DNA of 64,000 nucleotides from Hymenobacter setariae. Lineage in GTDB: Bacteria; Bacteroidota; Bacteroidia; Cytophagales; Hymenobacteraceae. Shown piece by piece: positions 16,951-25,404 of the stretch; within the stretch, counting starts at the first letter, position 1; every line of letters starts with the position of its first letter. The DNA lies in assembly GCF_007713685.1 (NCBI RefSeq), contig NZ_VMRJ01000004.1, positions 593,700-657,699 of the forward strand, in the 5' to 3' direction. The notes under the pieces are model-generated. The model had not been told where the DNA came from and ran no database searches. It saw only the letters and a list, made by a program, of their open reading frames with translations. Both the position numbers and the translations under genes were made by a program.

Positions 16951-18195
16951 TTACGCTTCGGCCTCGGCCAGCTCTGGTACGCTTACGGCTGCCCGTAGCG
17001 GCGCAGCCAAGCGCACCACGCACACGCCCGCCTGGCGCAGCCAAGCCGCACGTGCCAATTGACCAAGCCCAATGGTACCAGTTAGATAGCTGCCCCGCTG
17101 GGCCGAGCGGAACTGCTCATGCACCACCGTAAAATCGGCCTCATCGGGAGCATTGGCTTCGTCGGTAAACGTCACGAGCACATCTACTTCGGCCGCATCG
17201 GGCGCTAGGTTCAGATGAGCGTTTTGCTGAATTTTCTTGTACTCATAGCGGTAGCCATAGGTGAGCGCCGACAAGTCTGACAGCACCGCCGACGCCGTGG
17301 GGAACGCCCCCGCGCCACGCCCTAGGAAGAACTGCCGGTCGGCAAAGCCGCTCTGCGTCACGAGGCCATTAAACTCGTCGTGCACGTTGCTTAGCTCGTG
17401 GCTAGGGGCCACTAGGGTCGGTAGCACCGCCGCCGCAATGCCGCCTTCGGGCAGCCGCCGCGCCTCAGCTACTAGCTTGATGGCCAAGCCCTGCTCGCGG
17501 GCATAGGCCGTAGCCAGCGGGCTAATGCGGTCGATACCCACGGCCAGTAAGTCTTCGGGCCCGGCCACCAGCCCAAAGGTGTGGGCCAGCAGCAGCACCA
17601 GCTTGTTGCGAGCGTCGAGGCCCTCCACATCAAGCGCCGGGTTGCTTTCCGCAAAGCCCAGCTTTTGGGCCTTGGCCAGCGCATCGCCGTAGGTTTGCCC
17701 ATCGCGGTTCATGGCCGTCAGGATGTAGTTGGTAGAGCCATTAACGATACCCTCCACCGAGTCGAGCAAGTCGGTATCGTAGTACTCTTCTAGGTTGCGA
17801 ATGACAGGAATACTGGCACACGCGGCTGCTTCGTAGAGCAGTGGCACGCCCGTGTTTTTTTGCAGCTCGATAAGCTCGGGCAGGTGCTCGGCCAGCATTT
17901 TCTTATTGGCCGTCACCACAGCTTTGCCGTTCAGTAAGGCTTGCTTTACAATAACATACGCCTCGTCGGCATTGTCAATCAGCTCCACGATTACGTCTAG
18001 GTCCGGGTCGTCGAGCAGGTCTTGTTTGTCGAACGTAAACAGCTCGGTGGGTAGCGTACGGGCTTTGTTGCGGTCCTTCACCGCAATGCGGCCGATGCGG
18101 GCGCGCAAGCCGGGCGTGCGCTCTAGCACCGCGTGCAAACCCTGGCCCACCACGCCAAAACCGAACAGGCCGATGGTAATATTAGTACGAGTCAT
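16951..18195 (-). CDS. hom: Homoserine dehydrogenase
   Basis: Reduces aspartate semialdehyde to homoserine for methionine and threonine synthesis. The 414-residue monofunctional enzyme has an N-terminal NAD-binding motif GLFGFGVVGQG, the VVTANKKML segment, GSTNYILTAM, and FAESNPALDVEGLDARNK, which carries catalytic lysine and aspartate residues. The final 80 residues (from about TFTDEANAP) look like a small regulatory domain but not a clear ACT domain. It lies directly downstream of the metB-type gene on the same strand, separated by a palindromic repeat. It may therefore share SAM-riboswitch control when transcription reads through. Confidence 0.93.
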   Translation of the reverse strand: MTRTNITIGLFGFGVVGQGLHAVLERTPGLRARIGRIAVKDRNKARTLPTELFTFDKQDLLDDPDLDVIVELIDNADEAYVIVKQALLNGKAVVTANKKMLAEHLPELIELQKNTGVPLLYEAAACASIPVIRNLEEYYDTDLLDSVEGIVNGSTNYILTAMNRDGQTYGDALAKAQKLGFAESNPALDVEGLDARNKLVLLLAHTFGLVAGPEDLLAVGIDRISPLATAYAREQGLAIKLVAEARRLPEGGIAAAVLPTLVAPSHELSNVHDEFNGLVTQSGFADRQFFLGRGAGAFPTASAVLSDLSALTYGYRYEYKKIQQNAHLNLAPDAAEVDVLVTFTDEANAPDEADFTVVHEQFRSAQRGSYLTGTIGLGQLARAAWLRQAGVCVVRLAAPLRAAVSVPELAEAEA

Positions 18196-18220
18196 GATGG
18201 TAGTTATCGCTATAAAACGA

Positions 18221-18298
18221 CTGTCATGCTGACGAAGGAAGCATCTTACCAGGTTAGAACCCCACTTGATAAGATGCTTCCTTCGCCAGCATGACAGT
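18221..18298. repeat. Intergenic palindromic repeat, TGTCAT...GAAG family
   Basis: Arms CTGTCATGCTGACGAAGGAA (from 18221) and a near-complement ending at 18298 (CCTTCGCCAGCATGACAG) form an approximately 30-base stem. It lies in the metB-hom gap and could reduce read-through from metB into hom. Confidence 0.75.
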
Positions 18299-18327
18299 CA
18301 CTTTTCAGCTTTATAACGTATTGTTGA

Positions 18328-19527
18328 TTAAGCTACTACCAACTCACCTTCTTTCGTCACTACGTGCTCTTCCTTGGCAGCGGCCAGTTGGTCGAGCGCC
18401 TGGGCTAGGTCAGCAATGAGGTCGGCGGCATCTTCGAGGCCGATGCTCAGGCGCACCAGCCCATCGGCTACGCCCGAAGCTTGGCGGGTGGGAGCTGGAA
18501 TTGACTTGTGGGTCATGGTGGCGGGGTGGCAGAGCAGGCTCTTCGCGCCGCCTAGGCTTTCGGCAAGCTTGAAGTACTTGGTCGACGTCACCAGCTTGGT
18601 AGCGGCTTCGATGGTATCTTCGGTGAGGGCCAGGGCAATGATGCCGCCGAAGCCACCCGATTGCTGCTTCTTAGCTACCTCGTGGTTGGGGTGGCTTTCG
18701 AGGCCGGGGTAGTACACGCGGGCCACCTCAGGGCGCGTTTCCAAGAATTTAGCCACTTCAAGGGCCGAAGTGCTGGTGCGCTCGATGCGCAGCGGCAGCG
18801 TCTCAATACCCCGAATGGTGAGGAAGCAATCGAACGGCCCCAGGATGCCACCCGAAGCATTCTGAATGAACTTCAGCTCTTTAGCCAGCTCTTCGGTCTT
18901 GGCTACGGCGATACCCGCGATGAGGTCCGAGTGGCCACCTAGGTACTTGGTGCCGCTGTGCACCACCAAGTCGGCACCCAGCTCGATGGGGCGCTGCAAG
19001 ATGGGCGAGGCAAACGTGTTATCAACGCAGAGCAAACAGTTGTGCGCCTTAGCAATAGCCGAAATAGCGGCGATGTCCGATACCTTCAGCGTGGGGTTAG
19101 AAGGCGATTCCAACCAGATGAGCTTAGTCTTGTCGGTGATGGTTTTGGCGACGTTCTCGGCGTTGGTGGTGTCGCAGTACACGATGTCGATACCTAGGCG
19201 GCGGTACACGTGCTCAAACAAGCGGAAGGCACCACCGTAAATGTCGTCGATGGCAACTATCTGGTCACCAGCCGAAAGCAGCTTTACTACCGCATCAATG
19301 GCGGCTAGGCCGCTAGCGAAAGCGTAGGCCGCGTGGCCGCCTTCGAGGGTGGCTACCAGGTTTTCGAGGGCCAGGCGAGTGGGGTTGCCGGTGCGGGCAT
19401 AGTCGAAGCCTTTGTTGACACCGGGAGCTTCCTGCACATAGGTGGAAGTCTGGTAGATGGGCACGGCGATAGCGCCGGTTTGCTCGTCAACGGGAATGGA
19501 GTGGAGGAGGCGGGTTGCAACAGACAT
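18328..19527 (-). CDS. metB: Cystathionine gamma-synthase type trans-sulfuration enzyme
   Basis: PLP-dependent enzyme of methionine biosynthesis, 399 residues. The Schiff-base lysine lies in SGTKYLGGHSD (K194). Other Cys/Met-metabolism signatures are YARTGNPTR, AFASGLAAI and VDNTFASP. The family also includes cystathionine gamma-lyase and O-acetylhomoserine sulfhydrylase, which sequence alone separates poorly. The upstream SAM-I riboswitch and downstream homoserine dehydrogenase point to the biosynthetic role. Transcription starts at a Bacteroidota-type promoter near 19815-19846 and passes the riboswitch and its terminator before the ATG at 19527. Confidence 0.88.
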   Translation of the reverse strand: MSVATRLLHSIPVDEQTGAIAVPIYQTSTYVQEAPGVNKGFDYARTGNPTRLALENLVATLEGGHAAYAFASGLAAIDAVVKLLSAGDQIVAIDDIYGGAFRLFEHVYRRLGIDIVYCDTTNAENVAKTITDKTKLIWLESPSNPTLKVSDIAAISAIAKAHNCLLCVDNTFASPILQRPIELGADLVVHSGTKYLGGHSDLIAGIAVAKTEELAKELKFIQNASGGILGPFDCFLTIRGIETLPLRIERTSTSALEVAKFLETRPEVARVYYPGLESHPNHEVAKKQQSGGFGGIIALALTEDTIEAATKLVTSTKYFKLAESLGGAKSLLCHPATMTHKSIPAPTRQASGVADGLVRLSIGLEDAADLIADLAQALDQLAAAKEEHVVTKEGELVVA

Positions 19528-19611
19528 GGCAAGAGAAGTTTATTGTTTGATTGGAACAGTAAACCCCTATTTCCCAAGCACCTAGTCAAGAATCTCTTAC
19601 CGAAAGAGCGT

Positions 19612-19642
19612 AAAAAAAGCCCTTCCGACAAGTCAGAAGAGC
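19612..19642 (-). terminator. Riboswitch-controlled intrinsic terminator upstream of metB
   Basis: On the minus strand an 11-base-pair stem (GCTCTTCTGAC with GTCGGAAGGGC, three G-U pairs) and a two-base loop is followed directly by seven T. It sits between the SAM riboswitch aptamer and the metB start, about 85 bases before the ATG. This is the usual expression platform: SAM binding should favour termination. Confidence 0.85.
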
Positions 19643-19675
19643 GTACACCGCGGCCGCGGCAAGGCATCTTTTAGA

Positions 19676-19791
19676 CTTATCTTCTTCTAAGCTTTGGCCG
19701 AAGCCGCGTCTCAGAACAGGAATTAGCACCTTCACATTACTGCTGGTTGCTAAGGCATCACAGGGCCTGTCCCTCCGCCTTTCTTGATAAG
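19676..19791 (-). ncRNA. SAM-I riboswitch (S-box) aptamer
   Basis: Read on the minus strand, the P1 helix is CTTATC (19786-19791) with GATAAG (19676-19681). Between them lie the conserved S-box elements: CAAGAAAGGCGGAGGGA, then GGCCCTGTGATGCC, GCAACC, AAGGTGCTAATTCC and CTGAGACG. These reproduce the K-turn, P3 and J regions of the SAM-I class. A terminator at 19612-19642 and a promoter at 19815-19846 frame it. It should shut off metB, and perhaps hom, when S-adenosylmethionine is abundant. Confidence 0.93.
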
Positions 19792-19814
19792 TGCCCCGGT
19801 AAAGGAGCATGCCA

Positions 19815-19846
19815 CAAAGGTAGAAGCGTAAATTTTGAAAATGCAA
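19815..19846 (-). promoter_or_regulatory. Bacteroidota-type promoter for the SAM riboswitch / metB transcript
   Basis: On the minus strand TTG (19844-19846) is followed after 21 bases by TACCTTTG (19815-19822), matching the Bacteroidota -33 TTG and -7 TAnnTTTG elements. The riboswitch P1 helix begins about 24 bases downstream, consistent with a start site near 19808. Confidence 0.7.
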
Positions 19847-20175
19847 GCATTGGCGAAAAAATATTTTTTATCGTCGTCAGCAAGGCACTTTCCTCTCACT
19901 GGCAAAACAGCGCGCTATATTCATTAGCATACAACGCTTTATTACTGCTAATGCCTCTGGCTATTTTATCATATAATTCGGCACTCTTACAGACAACCAA
20001 AGGCTCAAGCCATCGCCTAACTGTCAGCTAAGTACGCTGTGCAATCGCCGGGCTAACTTCTTTATTTAGACGCAATAAAAACATCAAAAGCTCAAGCTAA
20101 ACCGTAGCGTAGAATAATTACATAGCTAGCCGCCCTAGGTGGCTATTCGCTTCACCTCTCCTACCCTACTGCCTT
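19847..20175. other. AT-rich intergenic region upstream of paoA
   Basis: About 330 bases without a convincing gene. It is richer in A and T than its surroundings (for example the AAAAAATATTTTTTATC stretch near 19857) and presumably carries the paoABC promoter. No clear TAnnTTTG element was found for the plus strand. Confidence 0.5.
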
Positions 20176-20763
20176 ATGAGTCTCCAATTCATTCAAGAGC
20201 CGCTCGACAAAGCCACACCGCACGTGGTGCCGGCCCAGGCCGTGACGCTCAATGTCAACGGCGAAGACCACACCATTCAGATTGCACCTTGGACCAGCCT
20301 GCTCGACGCCCTGCGCGAGTACATGGACCTGACTGGCACCAAAAAAGGTTGCGACCACGGCCAGTGCGGTGCCTGCACCGTCCTCGTTGATGGCAAGCGC
20401 ATTAACTCTTGCCTGGCGCTGGCTACGGTGTATCAGGGCAAGAAAATTCAGACCATTGAGGGCTTAGGTACCGAGGATAACCTTTCGCCACTTCAGCAGG
20501 CGTTTGTAGACCACGACGCGTTCCAATGCGGCTACTGCACGCCGGGCCAGATTTGCTCGGCGCAGGGCCTCATCAACGAGGGCCGCTGCAAGACCGAAGA
20601 CGAGGTGCGCGAGCACATGAGCGGCAACCTCTGCCGCTGCGGCGCTTACACCAACATCTTGTCGGCCGTGATGGAAGTGCTGCACGACGGCGACGTAGTG
20701 GTCGATAACGGCGTGCTCATCACCGTTCCGGTAGCGTCTACTAAAGCCAGCTCGGTCGAATAA
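20176..20763 (+). CDS. paoA: Aldehyde oxidoreductase 2Fe-2S subunit (PaoA-like)
   Basis: Iron-sulfur subunit of a heterotrimeric molybdenum hydroxylase of the xanthine oxidase family, 195 residues. The plant-type ferredoxin domain has GCDHGQCGACTVLVDG plus a further cysteine in NSCLALA. The second, helical domain carries CGYCTPGQ and NLCRCGAY, giving the two expected 2Fe-2S clusters. Length and the three-gene order (Fe-S, FAD, Mo subunits) match the periplasmic aldehyde oxidase PaoABC. No Tat twin-arginine signal is visible at this N-terminus, so location is uncertain. It is 20 bases from paoB. Confidence 0.9.
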   Translation: MSLQFIQEPLDKATPHVVPAQAVTLNVNGEDHTIQIAPWTSLLDALREYMDLTGTKKGCDHGQCGACTVLVDGKRINSCLALATVYQGKKIQTIEGLGTEDNLSPLQQAFVDHDAFQCGYCTPGQICSAQGLINEGRCKTEDEVREHMSGNLCRCGAYTNILSAVMEVLHDGDVVVDNGVLITVPVASTKASSVE

Positions 20764-20783
20764 CCCCTTATCCTTAGTCCCTT

Positions 20784-21821
20784 ATGAATAGTTTCACCCT
20801 TACCCAAGCCACGGCCGCCGACGAGGCCGTGCGCGACTTAACCAGCCACGATGGCGCGGCCTATCTAGGCGGCGGCACCAACCTCGTGGACTTGATGAAG
20901 TACAACCTCGAGCGGCCGACCCACCTCACTAGCCTGGGCTTGCTGCCACTCACCGACATCACGAGCCTGCCCGATGGCGGCCTGCGTCTGGGCGCGCTGG
21001 CTACTAATGCTGATACGGCCTGGCACCCCGAGGTAGAAAAGCGCTACCCGCTGCTGAGCCAGACCATTTTGGCCGGGGCTACGCCGCAGTTGCGCAACGT
21101 GGCCACCAACGGCGGCAACCTCAACCAGCGCACCCGCTGCTACTATTTCTACGACTTGGCCACGCCCTGCAACAAGCGCGAGCCCGGCACCGGCTGCTCG
21201 GCCCTCACCGGCCCCAACCGCGTGTGCGGCGTGCTAGGCACCAGCGAGAGCTGCATTGCCACCCAGCCCAGCGACATGTGTGTAGCGCTGGCGGCCCTAG
21301 AGGCCGTGGTGCGCGTGCAAGGTCCTGACGGCGAGCGCACCATCCAATTTGACGACTATCACCGCCTACCGGGCGACCACCCCGAAAAGGACAACACCCT
21401 GAAGCCGGGCGAGCTGGTCGTGTCTATTGACCTGCCCGAGGAAGGCTACGCCGACCACTTCACCTACCTCAAGCTGCGCGACCGCAGCAGCTATGCCTTT
21501 GCGCTGGTGAGCGTGGCGGTGGGCTTGAAAATGAGCGGCAACACCATTGAAAAGGCTCGTTTTGCCTTGGGTGGCGTGGCCCATAAGCCTTGGCGCGACC
21601 AAGAGGCCGAGAAGATGCTGGAAGGCCAAACGGCTTCGCCCGACTTATTCCGCCAAGTGGCCGCTAAGGTGTTTGCTGAGGCAAAGGGCTATGGCGAAGG
21701 CTCGCTGCATAACTCATTTAAGATTGAGCTGGGCAAGCGCGCCATCGTGCGGGCACTCAAGCAAGCCACCGAGATGAGCCAGGTAGTCAACCCGAACGTG
21801 TTTTTAAATTCTAATCCGTAA
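20784..21821 (+). CDS. paoB: Aldehyde oxidoreductase FAD subunit (PaoB-like)
   Basis: 345-residue FAD-binding subunit. The GGGTNLVDLMK motif near residue 30 binds FAD, as does the ATNGGNLNQRTRC segment. A cysteine cluster (TRCYYF, ATPCNKR, GTGCSAL, NRVCGV) matches the extra 4Fe-4S insertion described for E. coli PaoB, setting it apart from simpler CoxM-type subunits. The C-terminal CO-dehydrogenase flavoprotein domain follows. It lies 20 bases after paoA and 6 bases before paoC, so the three are one operon. Confidence 0.9.
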   Translation: MNSFTLTQATAADEAVRDLTSHDGAAYLGGGTNLVDLMKYNLERPTHLTSLGLLPLTDITSLPDGGLRLGALATNADTAWHPEVEKRYPLLSQTILAGATPQLRNVATNGGNLNQRTRCYYFYDLATPCNKREPGTGCSALTGPNRVCGVLGTSESCIATQPSDMCVALAALEAVVRVQGPDGERTIQFDDYHRLPGDHPEKDNTLKPGELVVSIDLPEEGYADHFTYLKLRDRSSYAFALVSVAVGLKMSGNTIEKARFALGGVAHKPWRDQEAEKMLEGQTASPDLFRQVAAKVFAEAKGYGEGSLHNSFKIELGKRAIVRALKQATEMSQVVNPNVFLNSNP

Positions 21822-21827
21822 GCTAGT

Positions 21828-24101
21828 ATGAGCCAGACTATTGCCACCCCGCCTACCGTGCGCCTCGACAGCGACGTGATTGGCAAACCTATCAACCGCA
21901 CCGATGGCCCGGCCAAAGTGAGCGGCGCGGCCAAGTATGCCGCTGAGTTCGGCGTAACCGGCCCGCTGTGGTACGGCTACATCGTGAGTAGCCCCGTAGC
22001 TAAGGGTAAGATTACCAAAATCCACGCCGACGAGGTGCTGGCCATTCCGGGCGTGCAACAGGTGTTCTCGCACGAGAATGTGCCCTCCTTTGCCTGGTTC
22101 GACCGCGCTTATAAGGACGATGTGGCCCCCGGCGGCTCGCCCTTCCGCCCGCTACACGAGCCCGAAATCATGTTCAACCAGCAGCCGGTGGCGCTGGTGG
22201 TAGCTGAGACCTTTGAGCTGGCCCGCTACGCCGCTTCGGTGCTGCGCATCGAGTACGATGTAGAGAAGCATAACACTGACCTAGACTCGGTTATCGGTGA
22301 AGCCTTTGATGCTCCGAAGGGTAAAACGGGCTTCGTGCCCCCGCCCAAGCCCAAGGGCGACATGAACAAAGCCTTTGCCGAGGCTCCGCACAAGGTGGCC
22401 GGTGAGTACATCCACCGCGCGCAGCACCACAACCCGATGGAGATGTTCGCGACCACCGTGGACTGGCTGGGCGACGGCAAGAAGATGAAAATCTACGATA
22501 AGACGCAGGGCGCGCCCAACGTGCAGCAGTATATCGCCAAGATTTTCGGGTTGAGCACCAACGAGGCGCGGGTTATCTCGAAGTTCACGGGCGGCGGTTT
22601 TGGCTCGGGTTTGCGGCCCCAGTACCAGGTGTTTCTGGCCGTAATGGCGGCCCTGGAGTTGGAGCACTCGGTGCGGGTAGTGATGACGCGCACGCAGATG
22701 TTCAGCTTTGGCCACCGGCCGCATACGCTGCAAAAGCTGCGTATTGCTTCCGATGACCAAGGTCACATTCAAGCGCTGGAACACAAGGCATTGGCTGAGA
22801 CTTCTCAGTTTGAGAACGCAACCGAAACAGTGGTGAACTGGACGGGTATTCTTTACAACTCGCCCAATACCAACTTCGATTATCAACTGTCCAAAATCGA
22901 CGTGTACACGCCGCTCGACATGCGGGCACCGGGCGCGGCTACTGGCAACTTTGCCAGCGAAAGCGCCATCGATGAAATGTCGTACAAGGCTGGCAAAGAC
23001 CCGCTCGATTTCCGCCTGCTCAACTACACTTACAGCGACCCCACCGAGAATAAGCCCTTCACCAGCAAGCGCCTCGACGACTGCTACCACGAAGGCGCCG
23101 CCCGCTTCGGCTGGGACCAGCGCAACCCCGAGCCCCGCTCGATGCGCGATGAGAAAGGCATGCTCGTAGGCTGGGGCGTGGCCGCTGGCTGCTGGGATGC
23201 CTCTATGCAGAAAGCTGCCGCCAAGGCCGTGCTTTCGGCCGATGGCCACCTCACCGTGAACAGCGCCACCAATGACCAAGGCGCTGGCACCTATGTTATT
23301 ATGACCCAGATGGCCGCCCAGACCCTCGGGCTGCCCATGAAGCAAGTAACATTCAACCTAGGTGATACCAACATGCCCGCCGCCCCCGTGCAAGGCGGCT
23401 CCTGGACGGCCAACTCGGTGGGCGCGGCCGTGAAGGATGCCTGCCAGGAAGTAGGCAAGAAGCTGCTCAAGCTGGCCCAGAAGATGGATGACTCACCCCT
23501 AGCCGGCGCAGACTTCGAGGACGTGCAATTTGTGGACGGCCACATCCGCGCCAACGAGGACATCACCCGCTCGGTGGCTATCGAAGACATTCTGGCTGCC
23601 AGCGGCGAAGAGAAGATTGAGGCTGACGGCAAAGCCGGTCCCAATCCCATCAACCAACTGAAGTACTCCATGCACTCGCACAACGCGGTGTTTGTGGAAG
23701 TGAAGGTGGACGAGGACCTAGGTACCATCCATGTGACGCGTGTGGTAAATGCCGTGGCCGCCGGCCGCATCATGAACCCCAAAACGGCCCGCAGCCAGGT
23801 GCTGGGCGGCACGGTGTGGGGCCTGAGCATGGCGATGATGGAGGAAACTTACCTCAACAACGAGCTCGGCCGCTACATGAACCATAACTATGCCGAGTAC
23901 CACATTCCGGTGAACGCCGACATCCACAAAATCGACGTGATTTTCGTGGAGGAGGAAGACGACATCGCCAGCCCCATCGGCGTTAAAGGCGTTGGTGAAA
24001 TCGGGATGCTGGGCGTAGCCGCCGCCATTGCCAACGCCGTGTACCATGCTACCGGCAAGCGCGTCCGCGAATTGCCGTTGACGAGTGATAAGCTGCTGTA
24101 A
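21828..24101 (+). CDS. paoC: Aldehyde oxidoreductase molybdopterin subunit (PaoC-like)
   Basis: 757-residue catalytic subunit binding the molybdenum cofactor. Features include the N-terminal aldehyde-oxidase hammerhead domain (KPINRTDGPAKVSGAAKY), the moco-binding GGGFGSGL, the QGGSWTANSVGAA region, and the active-site glutamate in VKGVGEIG near the C-terminus. PaoC-like enzymes oxidise a broad range of aromatic and other aldehydes. The maturation factor XdhC is encoded about 6 kb downstream. A strong hairpin terminator follows at 24121-24160. Confidence 0.91.
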   Translation: MSQTIATPPTVRLDSDVIGKPINRTDGPAKVSGAAKYAAEFGVTGPLWYGYIVSSPVAKGKITKIHADEVLAIPGVQQVFSHENVPSFAWFDRAYKDDVAPGGSPFRPLHEPEIMFNQQPVALVVAETFELARYAASVLRIEYDVEKHNTDLDSVIGEAFDAPKGKTGFVPPPKPKGDMNKAFAEAPHKVAGEYIHRAQHHNPMEMFATTVDWLGDGKKMKIYDKTQGAPNVQQYIAKIFGLSTNEARVISKFTGGGFGSGLRPQYQVFLAVMAALELEHSVRVVMTRTQMFSFGHRPHTLQKLRIASDDQGHIQALEHKALAETSQFENATETVVNWTGILYNSPNTNFDYQLSKIDVYTPLDMRAPGAATGNFASESAIDEMSYKAGKDPLDFRLLNYTYSDPTENKPFTSKRLDDCYHEGAARFGWDQRNPEPRSMRDEKGMLVGWGVAAGCWDASMQKAAAKAVLSADGHLTVNSATNDQGAGTYVIMTQMAAQTLGLPMKQVTFNLGDTNMPAAPVQGGSWTANSVGAAVKDACQEVGKKLLKLAQKMDDSPLAGADFEDVQFVDGHIRANEDITRSVAIEDILAASGEEKIEADGKAGPNPINQLKYSMHSHNAVFVEVKVDEDLGTIHVTRVVNAVAAGRIMNPKTARSQVLGGTVWGLSMAMMEETYLNNELGRYMNHNYAEYHIPVNADIHKIDVIFVEEEDDIASPIGVKGVGEIGMLGVAAAIANAVYHATGKRVRELPLTSDKLL

Positions 24102-24120
24102 ACTAGTAGTAAGTTGGATA

Positions 24121-24160
24121 AGAAAGCGCCCCGTAGCCAATTGGCTGCGGGGCGCTTTCT
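24121..24160. terminator. Bidirectional terminator between paoC and the TIR gene
   Basis: AGAAAGCGCCCCGTAGCC pairs with GGCTGCGGGGCGCTTTCT around an AATT-centred loop, a stem of about 18 pairs. It serves paoC on the plus strand and the convergent TIR gene (stop at 24163) on the minus strand. Confidence 0.8.
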
Positions 24161-24162
24161 CG

Positions 24163-25404
24163 TTAGAAAAATTCTATCATTAAATGTGAATCATTTTCCA
24201 TTGCCTCAAGCAAAGGAAGTATTTTTTCGAGTTCTTCATCCTTGGTAAGCCAATCGTCTAATTGTGGTGCAAAAAACCTATCCGCTTGACTAGAATTGTA
24301 CGTTGACGACTGGGCGCATATTATAATATTATAAGGCGTTAAAAATCTAGTTCTAGCTACTGGACGTTCTTCGAAATAAATAAGCTTACCATCCCTGAAC
24401 ATTGCACCATCTTCGCGTTCCTCATCTTTAATTATTTCACCCCTATATAAAGCATAATTTTCCGATGCATATTTTCTAAAACTGAGCTGCGCGGCAATAC
24501 TAAGAGCAGAGTCTTCTGAATCTTCAAGCGCAGGAACCCCCTTTGTTTTTAAATAAATAAATTCCTTATAAGGTCTTGAACACCTATAAACAGCAACCTT
24601 ATCTATCTCTAATTCATTCGAACCAAATCGGCATCTCGTTTCACTTAAAACCTCAAATTCCTTAATTGGCATTGATGCTCCACCTCTAAACCACCATATT
24701 GGTGTAGCAATGCCACCTTTCCTTAAATTGCCATCAGGATACTGACTAAAAGAAATAGGCTTAGCTAAAAGCAGTTTTAGTCTTTCTATAATTTCTTTCG
24801 GTTCGTTAAACCATCTCAAACCACGAACTCCTGGAAACGCTTTACTTAGCCTACCAGAGAAAAAATCATATTGCCTTATTTTAATCTCGTACTTATCATC
24901 CCCTATCTTTGAAATGCCATATTCTAGCGTTTCTTCCTCATCGTCTCTTACATTATCATTATCGTCTGCATTCTCAATATTTCCTGTATTACCAGTTATT
25001 TTCTCCGTAATCGCTTGAGCTAGTTGCTTACAATCATAACCTTTTATTGATAAATACCCAACTGTTTGCCTAATACCAGGTATCACCGTATCATCTAGCC
25101 TAAATGGCAAAATATATTCTTCACTGTTAGCAAAAGCCCTAGCTTGTGCACTTTCCCTTTCATGATTCGTCCACAGCTTTTTTGCATAATGACTAGAAAT
25201 AAACATAACGCAAAACTTGGATTTATTAGTATATATATCATCTAAATGCGTATAAAGGTCTTTACCCCATAAGCTTATTTGCTCATATCTGTCATAAAAC
25301 ACCTTCAATCCGCTTTTTTTCAGCAGACCTGCAACACAGTCTACAAAGTCTCTATCTTCACCTGCGAAAGAGAGAGTTACATCATATTCAAAAGAATTAT
25401 TCAT
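24163..25404 (-). CDS. TIR-domain protein with unassigned C-terminal domain
   Basis: 413 residues. Residues 1-135 form a TIR domain: YDVTLSFAGEDRDFV (strand A and box 1), KVFYDR, KFCVMFISSHYAKK and WTNHERES. E82, four residues after W78, is where plant and bacterial TIR NADases carry the catalytic glutamate. The remaining 270 residues contain IWWFRGGASMPIKEFEV and SRPYKEFIYLKTKG and match no family I can name. Base composition is far lower in G+C than neighbours (33% on one hand-counted 60-base line at 24181, against 75% at 26161), and CCTAGG is absent from 23723 to 25916, so recent transfer is likely. A role as an abortive-infection type NADase is plausible but unproven. No partner gene is visible. 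Confidence 0.82.
   Translation of the reverse strand: MNNSFEYDVTLSFAGEDRDFVDCVAGLLKKSGLKVFYDRYEQISLWGKDLYTHLDDIYTNKSKFCVMFISSHYAKKLWTNHERESAQARAFANSEEYILPFRLDDTVIPGIRQTVGYLSIKGYDCKQLAQAITEKITGNTGNIENADDNDNVRDDEEETLEYGISKIGDDKYEIKIRQYDFFSGRLSKAFPGVRGLRWFNEPKEIIERLKLLLAKPISFSQYPDGNLRKGGIATPIWWFRGGASMPIKEFEVLSETRCRFGSNELEIDKVAVYRCSRPYKEFIYLKTKGVPALEDSEDSALSIAAQLSFRKYASENYALYRGEIIKDEEREDGAMFRDGKLIYFEERPVARTRFLTPYNIIICAQSSTYNSSQADRFFAPQLDDWLTKDEELEKILPLLEAMENDSHLMIEFF

Noticed and set aside
22281..23345. Long minus-strand open frame (354 codons) within paoC
   Set aside because: Antisense to a well-supported gene, with His/Arg/Gly-rich composition typical of a shadow.
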